In this document: one piece after another, positions 1 to 6,216 of the stretch
Position numbering within the stretch: the stretch's first letter is position 1
Layout of the letters: each line of letters opens with the position of its first letter
Source: a virus
DNA length: 39,882 nt
Virus record (IMG/VR): IMGVR_UViG_3300036884_000107
Span: 1 to 39,882 of that record
Strand: one strand, 5' to 3'
Translations under genes and position numbers: made by a program
The notes under the pieces: model-generated
What the model was told of the DNA's origin: nothing
Database searches by the model: none
Seen by the model: the letters and a program-made list of their open reading frames with translations, nothing else

Positions 1-28
1 CGTCTTCTTATTAAGAGACGTCGCACAA

Positions 29-181
29 TCAGTTAATCGTGGGTAAACTCTTTTTAATTGCTATAGTTACTTTGCGTTTCTCAATTCTATTTAATTTCTT
101 ATATCTTCGATAATAAACATCATAATCTCTATGCCAGTAGTCACAGAATCTTCTCAATAGTTTATGGACTTTACCACTCAT
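29..181 (-). CDS. Small basic protein of unknown function (50 aa)
   Basis: I do not recognise this protein. It is very basic and rich in Tyr and Arg (RR, YYRRYKK, RIEKRK stretches), which suggests nucleic-acid contact, but no domain is visible. Its ATG overlaps the TGA of the upstream gene in an ATGA arrangement, so it is probably translated by coupling. It is the last gene before the left edge of the window, and it is complete: its TGA lies 28 nt from the edge. An imperfect inverted repeat (positions 1-20) follows it without a clear U-run. Confidence 0.55.
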   Translation of the reverse strand: MSGKVHKLLRRFCDYWHRDYDVYYRRYKKLNRIEKRKVTIAIKKSLPTIN

Positions 182-441
182 ACTTTCAAAGGATTTCCAA
201 TATCCTTGATGAAGCTCTCCTTAAACGCCTCATCTTCTTTCTCTTGTTGGGGTTTGCTCCATTGAAGGACTTTCTCAGCGCTTGGGCGACTAATAGCACC
301 CACAGGGGTTGTGTTCTTTTTGATTCCTCGTATGACGTCTTCATATGCGTGTTTTACATCAGTCTTTCTCCCTGATAGATAACCAACTAAAAAACAACCA
401 ATACTAACAATACCTAAAGCTAGTATATCAAAAGGATTCAT
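178..441 (-). CDS. Small membrane-anchored protein of unknown function (87 aa)
   Basis: From the chosen ATG at 441 the N-terminus is one hydrophobic segment (about residues 4-24, ending in GYLSGRK), then a hydrophilic tail rich in Lys, Glu and Gln. This looks like a type I or N-anchored membrane protein with a cytoplasmic tail. The reading frame is open further upstream to a GTG at 495, but that start would overlap the preceding gene by 53 nt. The ATG at 441 sits one base after the preceding TAA. No good Shine-Dalgarno is seen for either start. Function unknown; its neighbours are the small genes at the end of the sugar cassette operon. Confidence 0.5.
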   Translation of the reverse strand: MNPFDILALGIVSIGCFLVGYLSGRKTDVKHAYEDVIRGIKKNTTPVGAISRPSAEKVLQWSKPQQEKEDEAFKESFIKDIGNPLKV

Positions 442-442
442 A

Positions 443-742
443 TTACATAGAAACATGGTGGTATTTCCATGTTCCTTCAAAATCCACCTCATCACTATTT
501 TTCATATCACTATCAGTAGCCCATTTATCGTAATCTCTCTCTAAGATCAATTTCCCCATGACATATCCCATGTTGATTTCATTCTGATCAGCGATAAGGG
601 TAGCGTGAGGGAAAATAGTAATCACGGTCATCATAATACCGGTTTGTTTGTATCGTATTTTACTTGTTTTTGTCCACATTGGCAGTACCCCTTCTGTAAA
701 CTCAGATATATCGGGTGCTACCTTTTCGGTAGCCCGTTTCAT
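443..742 (-). CDS. Hypothetical protein (99 aa)
   Basis: No family is recognised. The protein is of mixed composition with an acidic C-terminal half; a GYVMGKLILERDYDKWATDS stretch is the most distinctive part. It starts one base after the TAA of a 34-aa zinc-ribbon gene (TAAT ATG) and is followed one base after its own stop by the next ATG, so it belongs to a tight operon running from the promoter at 1182-1209. A weak GGAAG lies 14 nt upstream of the start. No membrane segment or signal peptide is visible. Confidence 0.55.
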   Translation of the reverse strand: MKRATEKVAPDISEFTEGVLPMWTKTSKIRYKQTGIMMTVITIFPHATLIADQNEINMGYVMGKLILERDYDKWATDSDMKNSDEVDFEGTWKYHHVSM

Positions 743-743
743 A

Positions 744-848
744 TTATTTTTTACGCTTCCATGCTAAATAACAACTATGCGTACAAAATGTTGTTGAATA
801 CCATGGGAAATTATCGCTTGTATTCCCGCATCCCATACATTGTTTCAT
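744..848 (-). CDS. Zinc-finger miniprotein (34 aa)
   Basis: This tiny ORF is supported by its context. Its ATG overlaps the TGA of the upstream gene (ATGA) and its TAA lies one base before the next ATG. It has CxxC at residues 4-7 and an F-C-T-H-S-C pair at 22-26, a pattern that fits a single zinc site of the FCS/zinc-ribbon kind, followed by a basic C-terminus (WKRKK). Role unknown; candidates are RNA/DNA binding or a protein-inhibiting miniprotein. It is one of many small Cys-pair proteins in this genome. Confidence 0.5.
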   Translation of the reverse strand: MKQCMGCGNTSDNFPWYSTTFCTHSCYLAWKRKK

Positions 849-1174
849 AGGCTTTTCTTCCAATTCATCGGGAGAATGTCTCCCCATACATTTTTCGCTT
901 TTTTAACATCTTTTGGATTGATGCGCTTTGTTCCGTAGGTGTCAATATATTCTTGACTTGCCACGCCACCCCGATAGGGTTGCATAAGGCTTTTTGCATA
1001 TTTAGGACGATCATCTTTAATCCGTTGAGGCATAAATTCTGGGTAAGGAGCAGGAGTAAACCATTTGTCACAAAACCATCCATATCGTTTCCCATCGGGA
1101 GTTTCATATTGTGCATACCTCCAATTAAACGATTTGTGAATACGATGACATAGAGTACAATAGCTACGTTTCAT
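845..1174 (-). CDS. Hypothetical protein with N-terminal CxxC (109 aa)
   Basis: The N-terminus has CTLCHRIH (Cys 6 and 9, His 11) and a further Cys at 35 (WFCDKWF), which could form a zinc site. The remainder is rich in Tyr, Pro and Lys and matches no family I know. It is the first gene of the leftmost operon. A TTGACA-N16-TATACT promoter ends 7 nt before its ATG, so the mRNA should begin at or beside the start codon. GAGG touches the ATG directly and cannot act as a normal Shine-Dalgarno. Confidence 0.6.
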   Translation of the reverse strand: MKRSYCTLCHRIHKSFNWRYAQYETPDGKRYGWFCDKWFTPAPYPEFMPQRIKDDRPKYAKSLMQPYRGGVASQEYIDTYGTKRINPKDVKKAKNVWGDILPMNWKKSL

Positions 1175-1181
1175 CCTCTAT

Positions 1182-1209
1182 AGTATATATCTTATGTCAA
1201 GTATGTCAA
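1182..1209 (-). promoter_or_regulatory. Sigma70-type promoter, leaderless, for the gene at 1174
   Basis: Read on the minus strand, TTGACA (1209-1204) is followed by 16 nt and TATACT (1187-1182). Only 7 nt separate the -10 from the ATG at 1174. The -35 lies inside the last codons of the WbqC-like gene. A second TTGACA lies 9 nt further in but is too close to the -10 to pair with it. Confidence 0.6.
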
Positions 1210-1737
1210 AATCGATGGTTCGGAAATAGTGTCAATAAAGTCTAGTTTTATATTCCCGAACATTTCCTGCGTATAAAGTTTTCTTCCCCCTGGGAGATTC
1301 ACATATGTATCACCCCCCACTGCCTTTACCATGTCAATAACTCCTTGTACAAACTTCCCGTGAGGAAAATATGAGGAGAAATAAAATGGGGTATGAATAT
1401 CTAATTTCTTACATATCTTTTTAAGTGTACGGGCAATATTGTAGGATAAAGTATATTGTTGTTTCAGAGGTTGTAAATACGTATCGGGAAGATGTGTTAC
1501 TCTCACAAACTTCTTTTTATCATCTTCAATATCATAGAAATAAATTTCATTAAATCGAGCATAGTCAGAATGCTTTTTTAATCGAAACGTAAATGGCATA
1601 GGGAAGTTGTTTCTGTTCACCCACCCTCCCTTGATATATTTCAGGTCATCTTCAATGACAAACGCATCGACAGCTTTAATCAAATCGAAGTATCCCCGAT
1701 AAGGAAAAAGATATGGTTGCATACATGCAACTCTCAT
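1192..1737 (-). CDS. WbqC-like family protein (181 aa)
   Basis: The N-terminus (MRVACMQPYLFPYRGYFDLI) followed by D-AFVIEDD-KYIKGGW-NRN matches the WbqC-like family, whose members start with QPY.FPY.GY and carry the downstream D...DD..Y....W.NRN pattern. Family members occur in O-antigen and capsule gene clusters next to DegT aminotransferases, as here. Their biochemical role is not settled; an acyl or aminoacyl transfer to an amino sugar has been suggested. The protein is somewhat shorter than the usual 200-240 aa. Its ATG overlaps the stop of the upstream methyltransferase (ATGA), making it the last gene of the sugar cassette. Its 3' end contains the -35 of the next promoter. Confidence 0.8.
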   Translation of the reverse strand: MRVACMQPYLFPYRGYFDLIKAVDAFVIEDDLKYIKGGWVNRNNFPMPFTFRLKKHSDYARFNEIYFYDIEDDKKKFVRVTHLPDTYLQPLKQQYTLSYNIARTLKKICKKLDIHTPFYFSSYFPHGKFVQGVIDMVKAVGGDTYVNLPGGRKLYTQEMFGNIKLDFIDTISEPSILTYLT

Positions 1738-2273
1738 GGTTGAAGTATTGCTATTCCGTTTTTATACTCTACTCTGGTAATATGTGAATCGGCAACTGCT
1801 TGGATGACATCGGGAAAAGCACTTGTATAGTCATGGCACGCAATATAACTTTTTGGTTTCAAAAAGACTTTCCACTCATTCAATTCCTGTAGTAAATCAT
1901 CGTATGTATGAAGACTATCTAAGAAAAGAAAGTCTATTTTCCAGTTAAACGTCTTGACTACTTCATGGGAGTTTCCCTTGATCTGAAAGATATTCCCGTA
2001 TTTAAGGACTTCCTCATCAATATGCTCTGGAATAATAATATGCCCATTGTCATATTTCGGATTTATTCCTGTTTTATCACAGACATCAATCGTCAGTATT
2101 TTTATTTTAGGATTGGCAAGCCGAAAGAATAAGGTAGATTTACCATGATACGTTCCTATTTCTACTAATAAGGAATTTGGTTTTAACTTTGAAACATATG
2201 GATAGAGCATATCAACGTCCTGTTGAAAGAACCATCCCTCTATTTTATTTATTTCAGGTAGTATTACCGACAT
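1734..2273 (-). CDS. Class I SAM methyltransferase (Methyltransf_24-like, 179 aa)
   Basis: The SAM-binding motif I is LLVEIGTYHGKST (typical E.G...G.S of the Methyltransf_24 / cephalosporin-hydroxylase-like group). It is followed by an acidic strand end (ILTIDVCD) and FLFLDSLHTYDDLLQEL, where the DS.H.Y motif matches the family's D..H.Y metal/substrate region. Proteins of this type act on sugars in glycan clusters. I chose the ATG at 2273, giving a 10-nt overlap with the upstream gene. An earlier ATG at 2309 would add 12 residues of poor match. Neither has a Shine-Dalgarno; TATACT lies 9 nt upstream of the chosen ATG. The neighbours suggest modification of a nucleotide-linked amino sugar or glycan. 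Confidence 0.75.
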   Translation of the reverse strand: MSVILPEINKIEGWFFQQDVDMLYPYVSKLKPNSLLVEIGTYHGKSTLFFRLANPKIKILTIDVCDKTGINPKYDNGHIIIPEHIDEEVLKYGNIFQIKGNSHEVVKTFNWKIDFLFLDSLHTYDDLLQELNEWKVFLKPKSYIACHDYTSAFPDVIQAVADSHITRVEYKNGIAILQP

Positions 2274-2956
2274 ATAGCTAAGAGTATAGCACCACCATCT
2301 TTTCCCCATCTATATTTCATAAGTGCATCAATAAATTTTTGTGTCCATACCTTTCCCTGTTTTTTACAAAGAGAGAGAAGCATAGAATTGGGAAGTGGTT
2401 TATAAAAATATGAGCCAATCGCTAGGCTATCCATTCCCGATTTTTGACAATCTTTTCGTAATAATTCTTTTGTATATACCCGCTTATGTCCATACAATTG
2501 TTGTTCCCGTTTGGAATTATCAAGAATATTGGGGATAATCCCCATAAGCGTTCCAAGTTGCCGAGTGTCAGATTCCGCATTGGGTACTTGAATAATAATT
2601 CTTCCCCTTTTTCGCAAATGTAATTTACAGTTTTTCAATACTCGTACTGGATTGTCCACATGCTCCAAAAGCATATTAAGATTAATCGTATCAAAAAGGG
2701 GAAGTTTGAATGTTTCTCCGTATCCTTGGATATAACGGACTCGTTTATTTTTCTTCCGGGCTATTTCGAGATACTCTTCTGAAGGATCAAGACCAACAAC
2801 GAGCTTGAATTTTTTTAAGAAGAGGGGTGTATACATTCCAATCCCACATCCTACATCCAATAAAGATGTTCCGACTCCTAGTCGTATTGATACTTTTGTC
2901 TGTTCTTTCCCTACCCATTGGTCGAATAAATTGGCTCGTACTTCATTTTCTTTCAT
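2264..2956 (-). CDS. Class I SAM-dependent methyltransferase (Methyltransf_11/23-like, 230 aa)
   Basis: The core is classical: motif I LLDVGCGIGMY, an acidic residue after the next strand (VVGLDPSEEYLEIAR), a motif around INLNMLLEHVDNP, and motif post I/III in GRIIIQVPNAES. The LEHV-NP...L....L..GG/RG..... pattern is that of Methyltransf_11/23 enzymes from glycan and lipid pathways. The start overlaps the TGA of the aminotransferase gene (ATGA). It presumably methylates a sugar or glycan intermediate, made together with the neighbouring aminotransferase. The substrate cannot be read from the sequence. Confidence 0.8.
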   Translation of the reverse strand: MKENEVRANLFDQWVGKEQTKVSIRLGVGTSLLDVGCGIGMYTPLFLKKFKLVVGLDPSEEYLEIARKKNKRVRYIQGYGETFKLPLFDTINLNMLLEHVDNPVRVLKNCKLHLRKRGRIIIQVPNAESDTRQLGTLMGIIPNILDNSKREQQLYGHKRVYTKELLRKDCQKSGMDSLAIGSYFYKPLPNSMLLSLCKKQGKVWTQKFIDALMKYRWGKDGGAILLAICR

Positions 2957-3921
2957 AGTGTCTCCTTTGCTATTTTAATAATTCTATCCTGATCTTTGAA
3001 TGAAAGAGAATAATACAGAGGCAAACAAAGTACCCGACTCATCTTATCTTCTGCAATGGGACACGGTTCTCCACCAAATACTTTATTCAGCGGAGGATAG
3101 AAGTACCGGCGGGGATAGATACCAACTTTCTCGAATACCTTGATTGCACGAAGGACAGCCCTTTCACTTTTATAAAATACTGGATAATAGGTTACGTCTT
3201 TTGCGTTTAGGTGTAATGCCTTGTTGTATCGCTCTATTAGCTTCGCATACTTCTTTACTGTGTCGTCTACTGTTTCCAAACTGCAAAGTCCCATAGCCGC
3301 TTCAAACTCGTTCATCTTGAAATTAACTCCTACGCCTTGGAATGAATACTGAGTCTCAAATCCATAATTCCTCATCCATCGGGCTTTCTCTGCTATCTCA
3401 TCGTTATTTGTTACCAATGCTCCACCCTCTATAGTCTGGAATATCTTAACTGCATTGAATGAAATAATAGAACAATCCCCATAGGTTAAGATAGACTTTC
3501 CGTTTATCTTGGTTGCAAATGCATGGGACGCATCATAAATAACTACATTACCTGTCGGTGTGTAATTAGGTACACCATATATATGAGTAACAAGTGAGGG
3601 AGATGGTATGTCTTTTCCTATATCGACAAAGTGTACTTTTATTCCCATCCATACTGGCGCTGATACGGTAGCGATAAAAGAATAGGGAGATACATAAAGT
3701 TCTTTTATATCTAGCGCTTTGAGGGCAATCATCAATGCAGCTGTACCGGAAGATACACACACTACATTCTTTACTCCAAATCTCTTCTCCAGTTTCTTTT
3801 CTAACTCTTGTATGAGTTCACCATTATTCGTCAGCCAGTTAGACTTCCATATCTTTTTTAGATAATGGTTATATCGTTCTAATGTAGGTAATCGTGTCCG
3901 TGATACAAATATTTTTTTCAT
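2953..3921 (-). CDS. DegT/DnrJ/EryC1/StrS-family PLP aminotransferase (322 aa)
   Basis: A sugar aminotransferase of the DegT/DnrJ/EryC1/StrS family. From the chosen ATG at 3921 it shows the N-terminal LTNNGELIQELEKKL, the SSGTAAL phosphate-binding turn (residues 58-63), the PLP-pyridine Asp in YDASHAF (D130) and the Schiff-base Lys in SFNAVKIF (K159), followed by TIEGGALVTN. These enzymes transfer an amino group to keto-sugar nucleotides. It is shorter than the usual 360-400 aa, with a compressed C-terminal half. The ATG at 3921 overlaps the TGA of a small upstream gene (ATGA); the earlier in-frame ATG at 3945 has no ribosome site. It leads the surface-sugar cassette. Confidence 0.88.
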   Translation of the reverse strand: MKKIFVSRTRLPTLERYNHYLKKIWKSNWLTNNGELIQELEKKLEKRFGVKNVVCVSSGTAALMIALKALDIKELYVSPYSFIATVSAPVWMGIKVHFVDIGKDIPSPSLVTHIYGVPNYTPTGNVVIYDASHAFATKINGKSILTYGDCSIISFNAVKIFQTIEGGALVTNNDEIAEKARWMRNYGFETQYSFQGVGVNFKMNEFEAAMGLCSLETVDDTVKKYAKLIERYNKALHLNAKDVTYYPVFYKSERAVLRAIKVFEKVGIYPRRYFYPPLNKVFGGEPCPIAEDKMSRVLCLPLYYSLSFKDQDRIIKIAKETL

Positions 3922-4058
3922 TGTTTTTGATATACCTTTCCCCATCCATCATGCGGGCCGTATGATCCACGCTTTCTTCTAATTGTTACCGTACAAAAGT
4001 GCCGCTTGAATAAGGGTTTAATCCCTCCACATTTTGTACATCTATCAAACCATCTCAT
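3918..4058 (-). CDS. Zinc-ribbon-like small basic protein (46 aa)
   Basis: This short ORF has a good ribosome site (GGAGAAGAT ATG) and its TGA overlaps the aminotransferase ATG, so it is very likely expressed and couples translation of the sugar operon. It has CxxC at residues 7-10 (CTKCGG) and H20-x-C22, a possible zinc ribbon, and a basic Gly-rich tail. Function unknown. Confidence 0.6.
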   Translation of the reverse strand: MRWFDRCTKCGGIKPLFKRHFCTVTIRRKRGSYGPHDGWGKVYQKQ

Positions 4059-4294
4059 ATCTTCTCCGTTTGATACACTCAGTAGGTTATCGTTTTAGTA
4101 CAAGACCTTTCGGTTTCACGACATGACGATAACCAATTCAATGTACCAATCCTTTCTTGTTGATAGATAGATGGTTTAGACTAAAAAAACAATCCAAAAC
4201 TCCCATTTCCATATACGAAACCTAAACTTAATAGTTATTGTTGTTCCTGCTTTTTGCGCTTTTTCAAACATATACCCTACCATTCATCTATCAA
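4059..4294 (-). other. Intergenic leader of the sugar cassette with a 9-bp stem structure
   Basis: About 236 nt without a secure gene. It holds an inverted repeat GGTTATCGT (4085-4093) / ACGATAACC (4126-4134). Inside its loop is a smaller hairpin, ACC-GAAA-GGT on the minus strand. No U-run follows, so it is not an ordinary terminator. A weak 31-aa ORF (4176-4271) lies in the same gap. The position 27 nt before the ribosome site of the 46-aa gene suggests a regulatory leader. Confidence 0.4.
4176..4271 (-). CDS. Possible hydrophobic micro-ORF (31 aa)
   Basis: ATG to TAA with a strongly aromatic, hydrophobic C-terminus (RIWKWEFWIVFLV) and a poor ribosome site (TAGGG). It could be a tiny membrane peptide or simply chance. 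Listed because the gap otherwise has no gene. Confidence 0.2.
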   Translation of the reverse strand: MFEKAQKAGTTITIKFRFRIWKWEFWIVFLV

Positions 4295-4465
4295 CTACTT
4301 ACTCGCTTTTATCCCAACCGAATAATAACTGTGCCATCCCTTTTTCTCTTTCTCTAAAATAACTTTATCGCCCATATTGAACTTTCCATATTTCTTTTGA
4401 CGCCAATCAAGAGCTTTCAGTGTTTCCGTAATTGCTTCTAAATCCGTTAAATTATGAATACCCAT
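4295..4465 (-). CDS. Hypothetical small protein (56 aa)
   Basis: Preceded by a strong Shine-Dalgarno (GGGAGGTG, 6-7 nt before ATG at 4465) and following directly on the repeat linker at 4489-4507, so it is very likely translated. Composition is ordinary: a Leu-rich helix in the first 20 residues, then FNMGDKVILEKEKKGWHSYYSVG, a short beta-like segment. No family recognised. It is the last gene of the nin-like block before the sugar cassette leader. Confidence 0.6.
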   Translation of the reverse strand: MGIHNLTDLEAITETLKALDWRQKKYGKFNMGDKVILEKEKKGWHSYYSVGIKASK

Positions 4466-4488
4466 ATTCTTTCACCTCCCCTTCATAG

Positions 4489-4507
4489 TACAGATGCCGT
4501 TAGGCTA
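4489..4507 (-). repeat. Intercistronic linker A, copy 1
   Basis: A 19-nt sequence present three times without mismatch (also 4695-4713 and 4941-4959). On the minus strand it reads TAGCCTAACGGCATCTGTA: it carries the end of the upstream gene (GCC TAA), a small GCC-TAAC-GGC hairpin and leads into the ribosome site of the next gene. Confidence 0.85.
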
Positions 4508-4688
4508 AACCTTTATCAATACAATCTAAAAACCACATAATCCAAGCTCTACCCGAGGGTTGTTGCGTTCCATCGGGATTTGAATGATTTAATAGATTAT
4601 ATTTTCTAATAACTTCTTGCGTCAGAGTTGTTTCCGATTTTATTGTATCTGCCCGTTTTCGTAATTCACTTGTTGTATATTTTTTCAT
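4500..4688 (-). CDS. Hypothetical small protein (62 aa)
   Basis: A charged N-terminal helix (SELRKRADTIKSETTLTQEVIRKYNLL) followed by a Trp-rich C-terminus (GRAWIMWFLDCIDKGLA). No family recognised; the arrangement might be a small DNA- or protein-binding helical bundle. Its last codon and stop come from linker A copy 1 and its ribosome site (GAGG close to ATG) from linker A copy 2. This shows that the gene is a unit flanked by the same linker on both sides. Confidence 0.6.
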   Translation of the reverse strand: MKKYTTSELRKRADTIKSETTLTQEVIRKYNLLNHSNPDGTQQPSGRAWIMWFLDCIDKGLA

Positions 4689-4694
4689 ATCCTC

Positions 4695-4713
4695 TACAGA
4701 TGCCGTTAGGCTA
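4695..4713 (-). repeat. Intercistronic linker A, copy 2
   Basis: Identical over 19 nt to copies at 4489 and 4941. It joins the gene at 4706-4927 (whose VA-stop it encodes) to the gene starting at 4688. Confidence 0.85.
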
Positions 4714-4927
4714 CCAGTTTTTTTATATCTACCAATAATTTCTCAAATGATGTTTGCGCTTTTTTCTTAAATTCATCCATAATTTGAATGTTTATCTCTT
4801 TCATAAGTTCTTCTATTGTTGTATCTTTTTTACCACTATATTTTTGTAAAACTTTTATTGCTTCATTTCGTATAAATTGTTCAATTCCCAAATCTATTAG
4901 CATTTCGTTTAGGTTATTATTTTTCAT
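4706..4927 (-). CDS. Hypothetical helical protein (73 aa)
   Basis: Mostly alpha-helical by composition (long Leu/Ile/Lys/Glu heptad-like stretches, for example TTIEELMKEINIQIMDEFKKKAQTSFEKLL broken by few helix breakers). No recognised family. The ATG at 4927 has a strong ribosome site, GGAGGTGAACT. The last codons GTA GCC TAA come from linker A. Confidence 0.6.
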   Translation of the reverse strand: MKNNNLNEMLIDLGIEQFIRNEAIKVLQKYSGKKDTTIEELMKEINIQIMDEFKKKAQTSFEKLLVDIKKLVA

Positions 4928-4940
4928 AGTTCACCTCCTC

Positions 4941-4959
4941 TACAGATGCCGTTAGGCTA
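4941..4959 (-). repeat. Intercistronic linker A, copy 3
   Basis: Third perfect 19-nt copy. Here the upstream gene ends one frame differently (GTG TAG at 4957-4959), so the linker tolerates fusion to different reading frames. Confidence 0.85.
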
Positions 4960-5122
4960 CACCTTTATTTCTACAGTACAAATTGTGTCGTTTTTACTAC
5001 CACCATGCGCTACAAGTAAAATGCGTGTTATCTCAAATCCTCTGTTTTTTCCGCACCCGTTACTATTCCAACCGAAACTAATTACTTTGCCCCAATGAGT
5101 TTTGATAATAATCTGTTTTCAT
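4957..5122 (-). pseudogene. Frameshifted small gene (about 54 aa if repaired)
   Basis: An ATG at 5122 with a good ribosome site (CAGGGAGT from linker B) opens a frame that stops after 14 codons. The +1 frame, however, is open for about 51 codons down to the TAG in linker A copy 3, and its product looks like a real protein (KTHWGKVISFGWNSNGCGKN...). Removing one A from the AAAA run just after the ATG would join the two into a 54-aa protein. Either a sequencing or assembly error, a recent inactivating mutation, or slippage at the A-run could explain it. No family recognised. Confidence 0.5.
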
Positions 5123-5124
5123 AC

Positions 5125-5144
5125 TCCCTGTACCTATAAAAGGA
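5125..5144 (-). repeat. Intercistronic linker B, copy 1 (long form)
   Basis: A 20-nt sequence, TCCTTTTATAGGTACAGGGA on the minus strand, identical at 5367-5386 and 6446-6465. It contains the GGGAG ribosome site of the following gene. The core CCCTGTACCTA (plus strand) is also in the two short forms at 6031 and 6216. Confidence 0.85.
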
Positions 5145-5145
5145 A

Positions 5146-5337
5146 TTATTCTTCTTTTTTTACTTTTGTTCTATAACTTTCCGCAATTTCCTTTATCGCT
5201 TTCCAATGCGCCATAAGCTCGTTGTAGTGTTTATCGCTCACCCGCTTATCTATCGTCAGGGTAAAGTTTGCACCCACTCCCTCAAATCCTTCTTCCCGTT
5301 CGTCTATTAAATCCTTAAAGAAAAACTGTAATTCCAT
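5146..5337 (-). CDS. Hypothetical small acidic protein (63 aa)
   Basis: The composition is acidic with a beta-like middle (GVGANFTLTIDKRVSDKHYNEL) and a helical, charged C-terminus. No family recognised. It has a strong ribosome site (AAGGAGGGTAGT ATG) and its stop abuts linker B copy 1. It sits in the run of tiny nin-like genes downstream of the C5 methyltransferase. Confidence 0.6.
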   Translation of the reverse strand: MELQFFFKDLIDEREEGFEGVGANFTLTIDKRVSDKHYNELMAHWKAIKEIAESYRTKVKKEE

Positions 5338-5366
5338 ACTACCCTCCTTCTAAATGTTTTTATATT

Positions 5367-5386
5367 TCCCTGTACCTATAAAAGGA
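5367..5386 (-). repeat. Intercistronic linker B, copy 2 (long form)
   Basis: Identical over 20 nt to the copy at 5125. It directly follows the TAG of the C5 methyltransferase gene; here the true ribosome site of the next gene lies further downstream. Confidence 0.85.
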
Positions 5387-6031
5387 CTAGACTAAATTGA
5401 TTTGATTTCCGATAATTTGTTTTACTTCTAGGGCTTCATTGAGAATATGCAGACCTGTTTCCGGCTCAACACAATTCCGGAGTATCTGGTTCTTATCAAT
5501 TCCTGTATATCCCGATAAATCAAATCCTTTAATTGCTTTAAGTTTATCTATTCCTTCAAAATGTCCCCGACTTTTCCGTTTAATCTCCCGTATGGGAAAG
5601 TTGGTCCAGAAATAGTGTTCTGCTAATTTTCTCGGTTTTATAAGAGGGTCGTAATAACTTATAACATTTTCTACTACATATTTACCTTTGAACCCGCTAT
5701 TTTCCAGTTTATACATATGCTGTAAAAATATAATTTCCTCGTACAAACGCATATCCGGAAAGACTGGCTTATTCTGTCCCCGTCCTACTCCCGCTTCATT
5801 TCGTATTCTTGAATGTGTGGGACACGGCGGACTACTCCATATAAAGTCAAACTCCATGTAATGCTCTAAAAGGTATTTGTGAGCGTCGGTTATCTCAATC
5901 TTATCCTGGGGAAAGAAGTCATGATAAATAGAGGCTATCTTCGGGTCAAGCTCAACCGCCGTAACCTCATGGGTATCACCCCATAGCTTCCTATTACCGC
6001 CTATGCCTGCATATAAATTAAGTATTCTCAT
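5387..6031 (-). CDS. C5-cytosine DNA methyltransferase, short phage form (214 aa)
   Basis: Motif I is LNLYAGIGGNRK at the N-terminus, followed by VTAVELDP (motif II acidic residue). The catalytic Pro-Cys loop is SSPPCPTHS (C70, motif IV) and motif VI is VVENV (E121-N122-V123). These are the diagnostic residues of C5 cytosine methyltransferases. At 214 aa it is much shorter than the usual 300-400, leaving a minimal target-recognition region; the final QILRNCVEPETGLHILNEAL replaces the normal motifs IX-X. No restriction partner is adjacent, so it is an orphan, probably protecting phage DNA from host restriction. The ribosome site AGGGAGGGAT comes from linker B. Confidence 0.82.
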   Translation of the reverse strand: MRILNLYAGIGGNRKLWGDTHEVTAVELDPKIASIYHDFFPQDKIEITDAHKYLLEHYMEFDFIWSSPPCPTHSRIRNEAGVGRGQNKPVFPDMRLYEEIIFLQHMYKLENSGFKGKYVVENVISYYDPLIKPRKLAEHYFWTNFPIREIKRKSRGHFEGIDKLKAIKGFDLSGYTGIDKNQILRNCVEPETGLHILNEALEVKQIIGNQINLV

Positions 6032-6052
6032 ATCCCTCCCTGTACCTAGACA
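6031..6052 (-). repeat. Intercistronic linker B, short form, copy 3
   Basis: A 22-nt stretch identical to 6216-6237. On the minus strand it runs from the end of one gene (GTC TAG) through GTACAGGGAGGGAT to the next ATG, so stop, spacer and ribosome site are all inside the repeat. Confidence 0.85.
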
Positions 6053-6216
6053 AAATACTTTTGATATTTTTTAACTCTCGCCCATGCAGTAGCAACCCAT
6101 ATTCCATATAAGTCAGCAATATGTTGATATGTCCGTCCTTTTAAGCGCAAGTCATAGAGCGGCTTGTAACTTTTAATCTTAGAACCCCATCTTTGTAATA
6201 CAAATTCTCTTTTCAT
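6046..6216 (-). CDS. Helix-turn-helix protein (56 aa)
   Basis: The C-terminal half (LRLKGRTYQHIADLYGIWVATAWARVKKY) fits a tri-helical HTH of the resolvase/sigma-like type: G-R-TYQHIA-LYG is helix 2 and turn, ATAWARVKKY the recognition helix. The true start is the ATG at 6216, placed just after the AGGGAGGGAT of linker B; the longer open frame upstream lacks a ribosome site and would read through the linker. A single small HTH without other domains suggests a regulator or a DNA-binding accessory protein. Confidence 0.65.
   Translation of the reverse strand: MKREFVLQRWGSKIKSYKPLYDLRLKGRTYQHIADLYGIWVATAWARVKKYQKYFV

Noticed and set aside
1-20. Inverted repeat at the left edge as terminator
   Set aside because: The stem is interrupted, the loop is too small and the window ends before any U-run could be seen.
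605-850. Plus-strand open frame of 81 codons
   Set aside because: It runs antisense to three tightly coupled minus-strand genes, has no ribosome site, and shows no protein-like composition.
953-1153. Plus-strand and second minus-strand frames inside the gene at 845-1174
   Set aside because: Shadow frames of the CxxC gene, which has the promoter and the coupled neighbours.
1188-1200. Second TTGACA next to the gene at 1174
   Set aside because: Only 7 nt from the -10; the copy at 1204-1209 has the proper 16-nt spacer.
3566-3760. 64-codon minus-strand frame within the aminotransferase gene
   Set aside because: Shadow frame; the DegT-family frame has all catalytic residues.
4059-4294. tRNA-like fold in the 9-bp stem region
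   Set aside because: Only one internal hairpin is present, there is no T-loop or anticodon arm, and the total length of 50 nt is too short.
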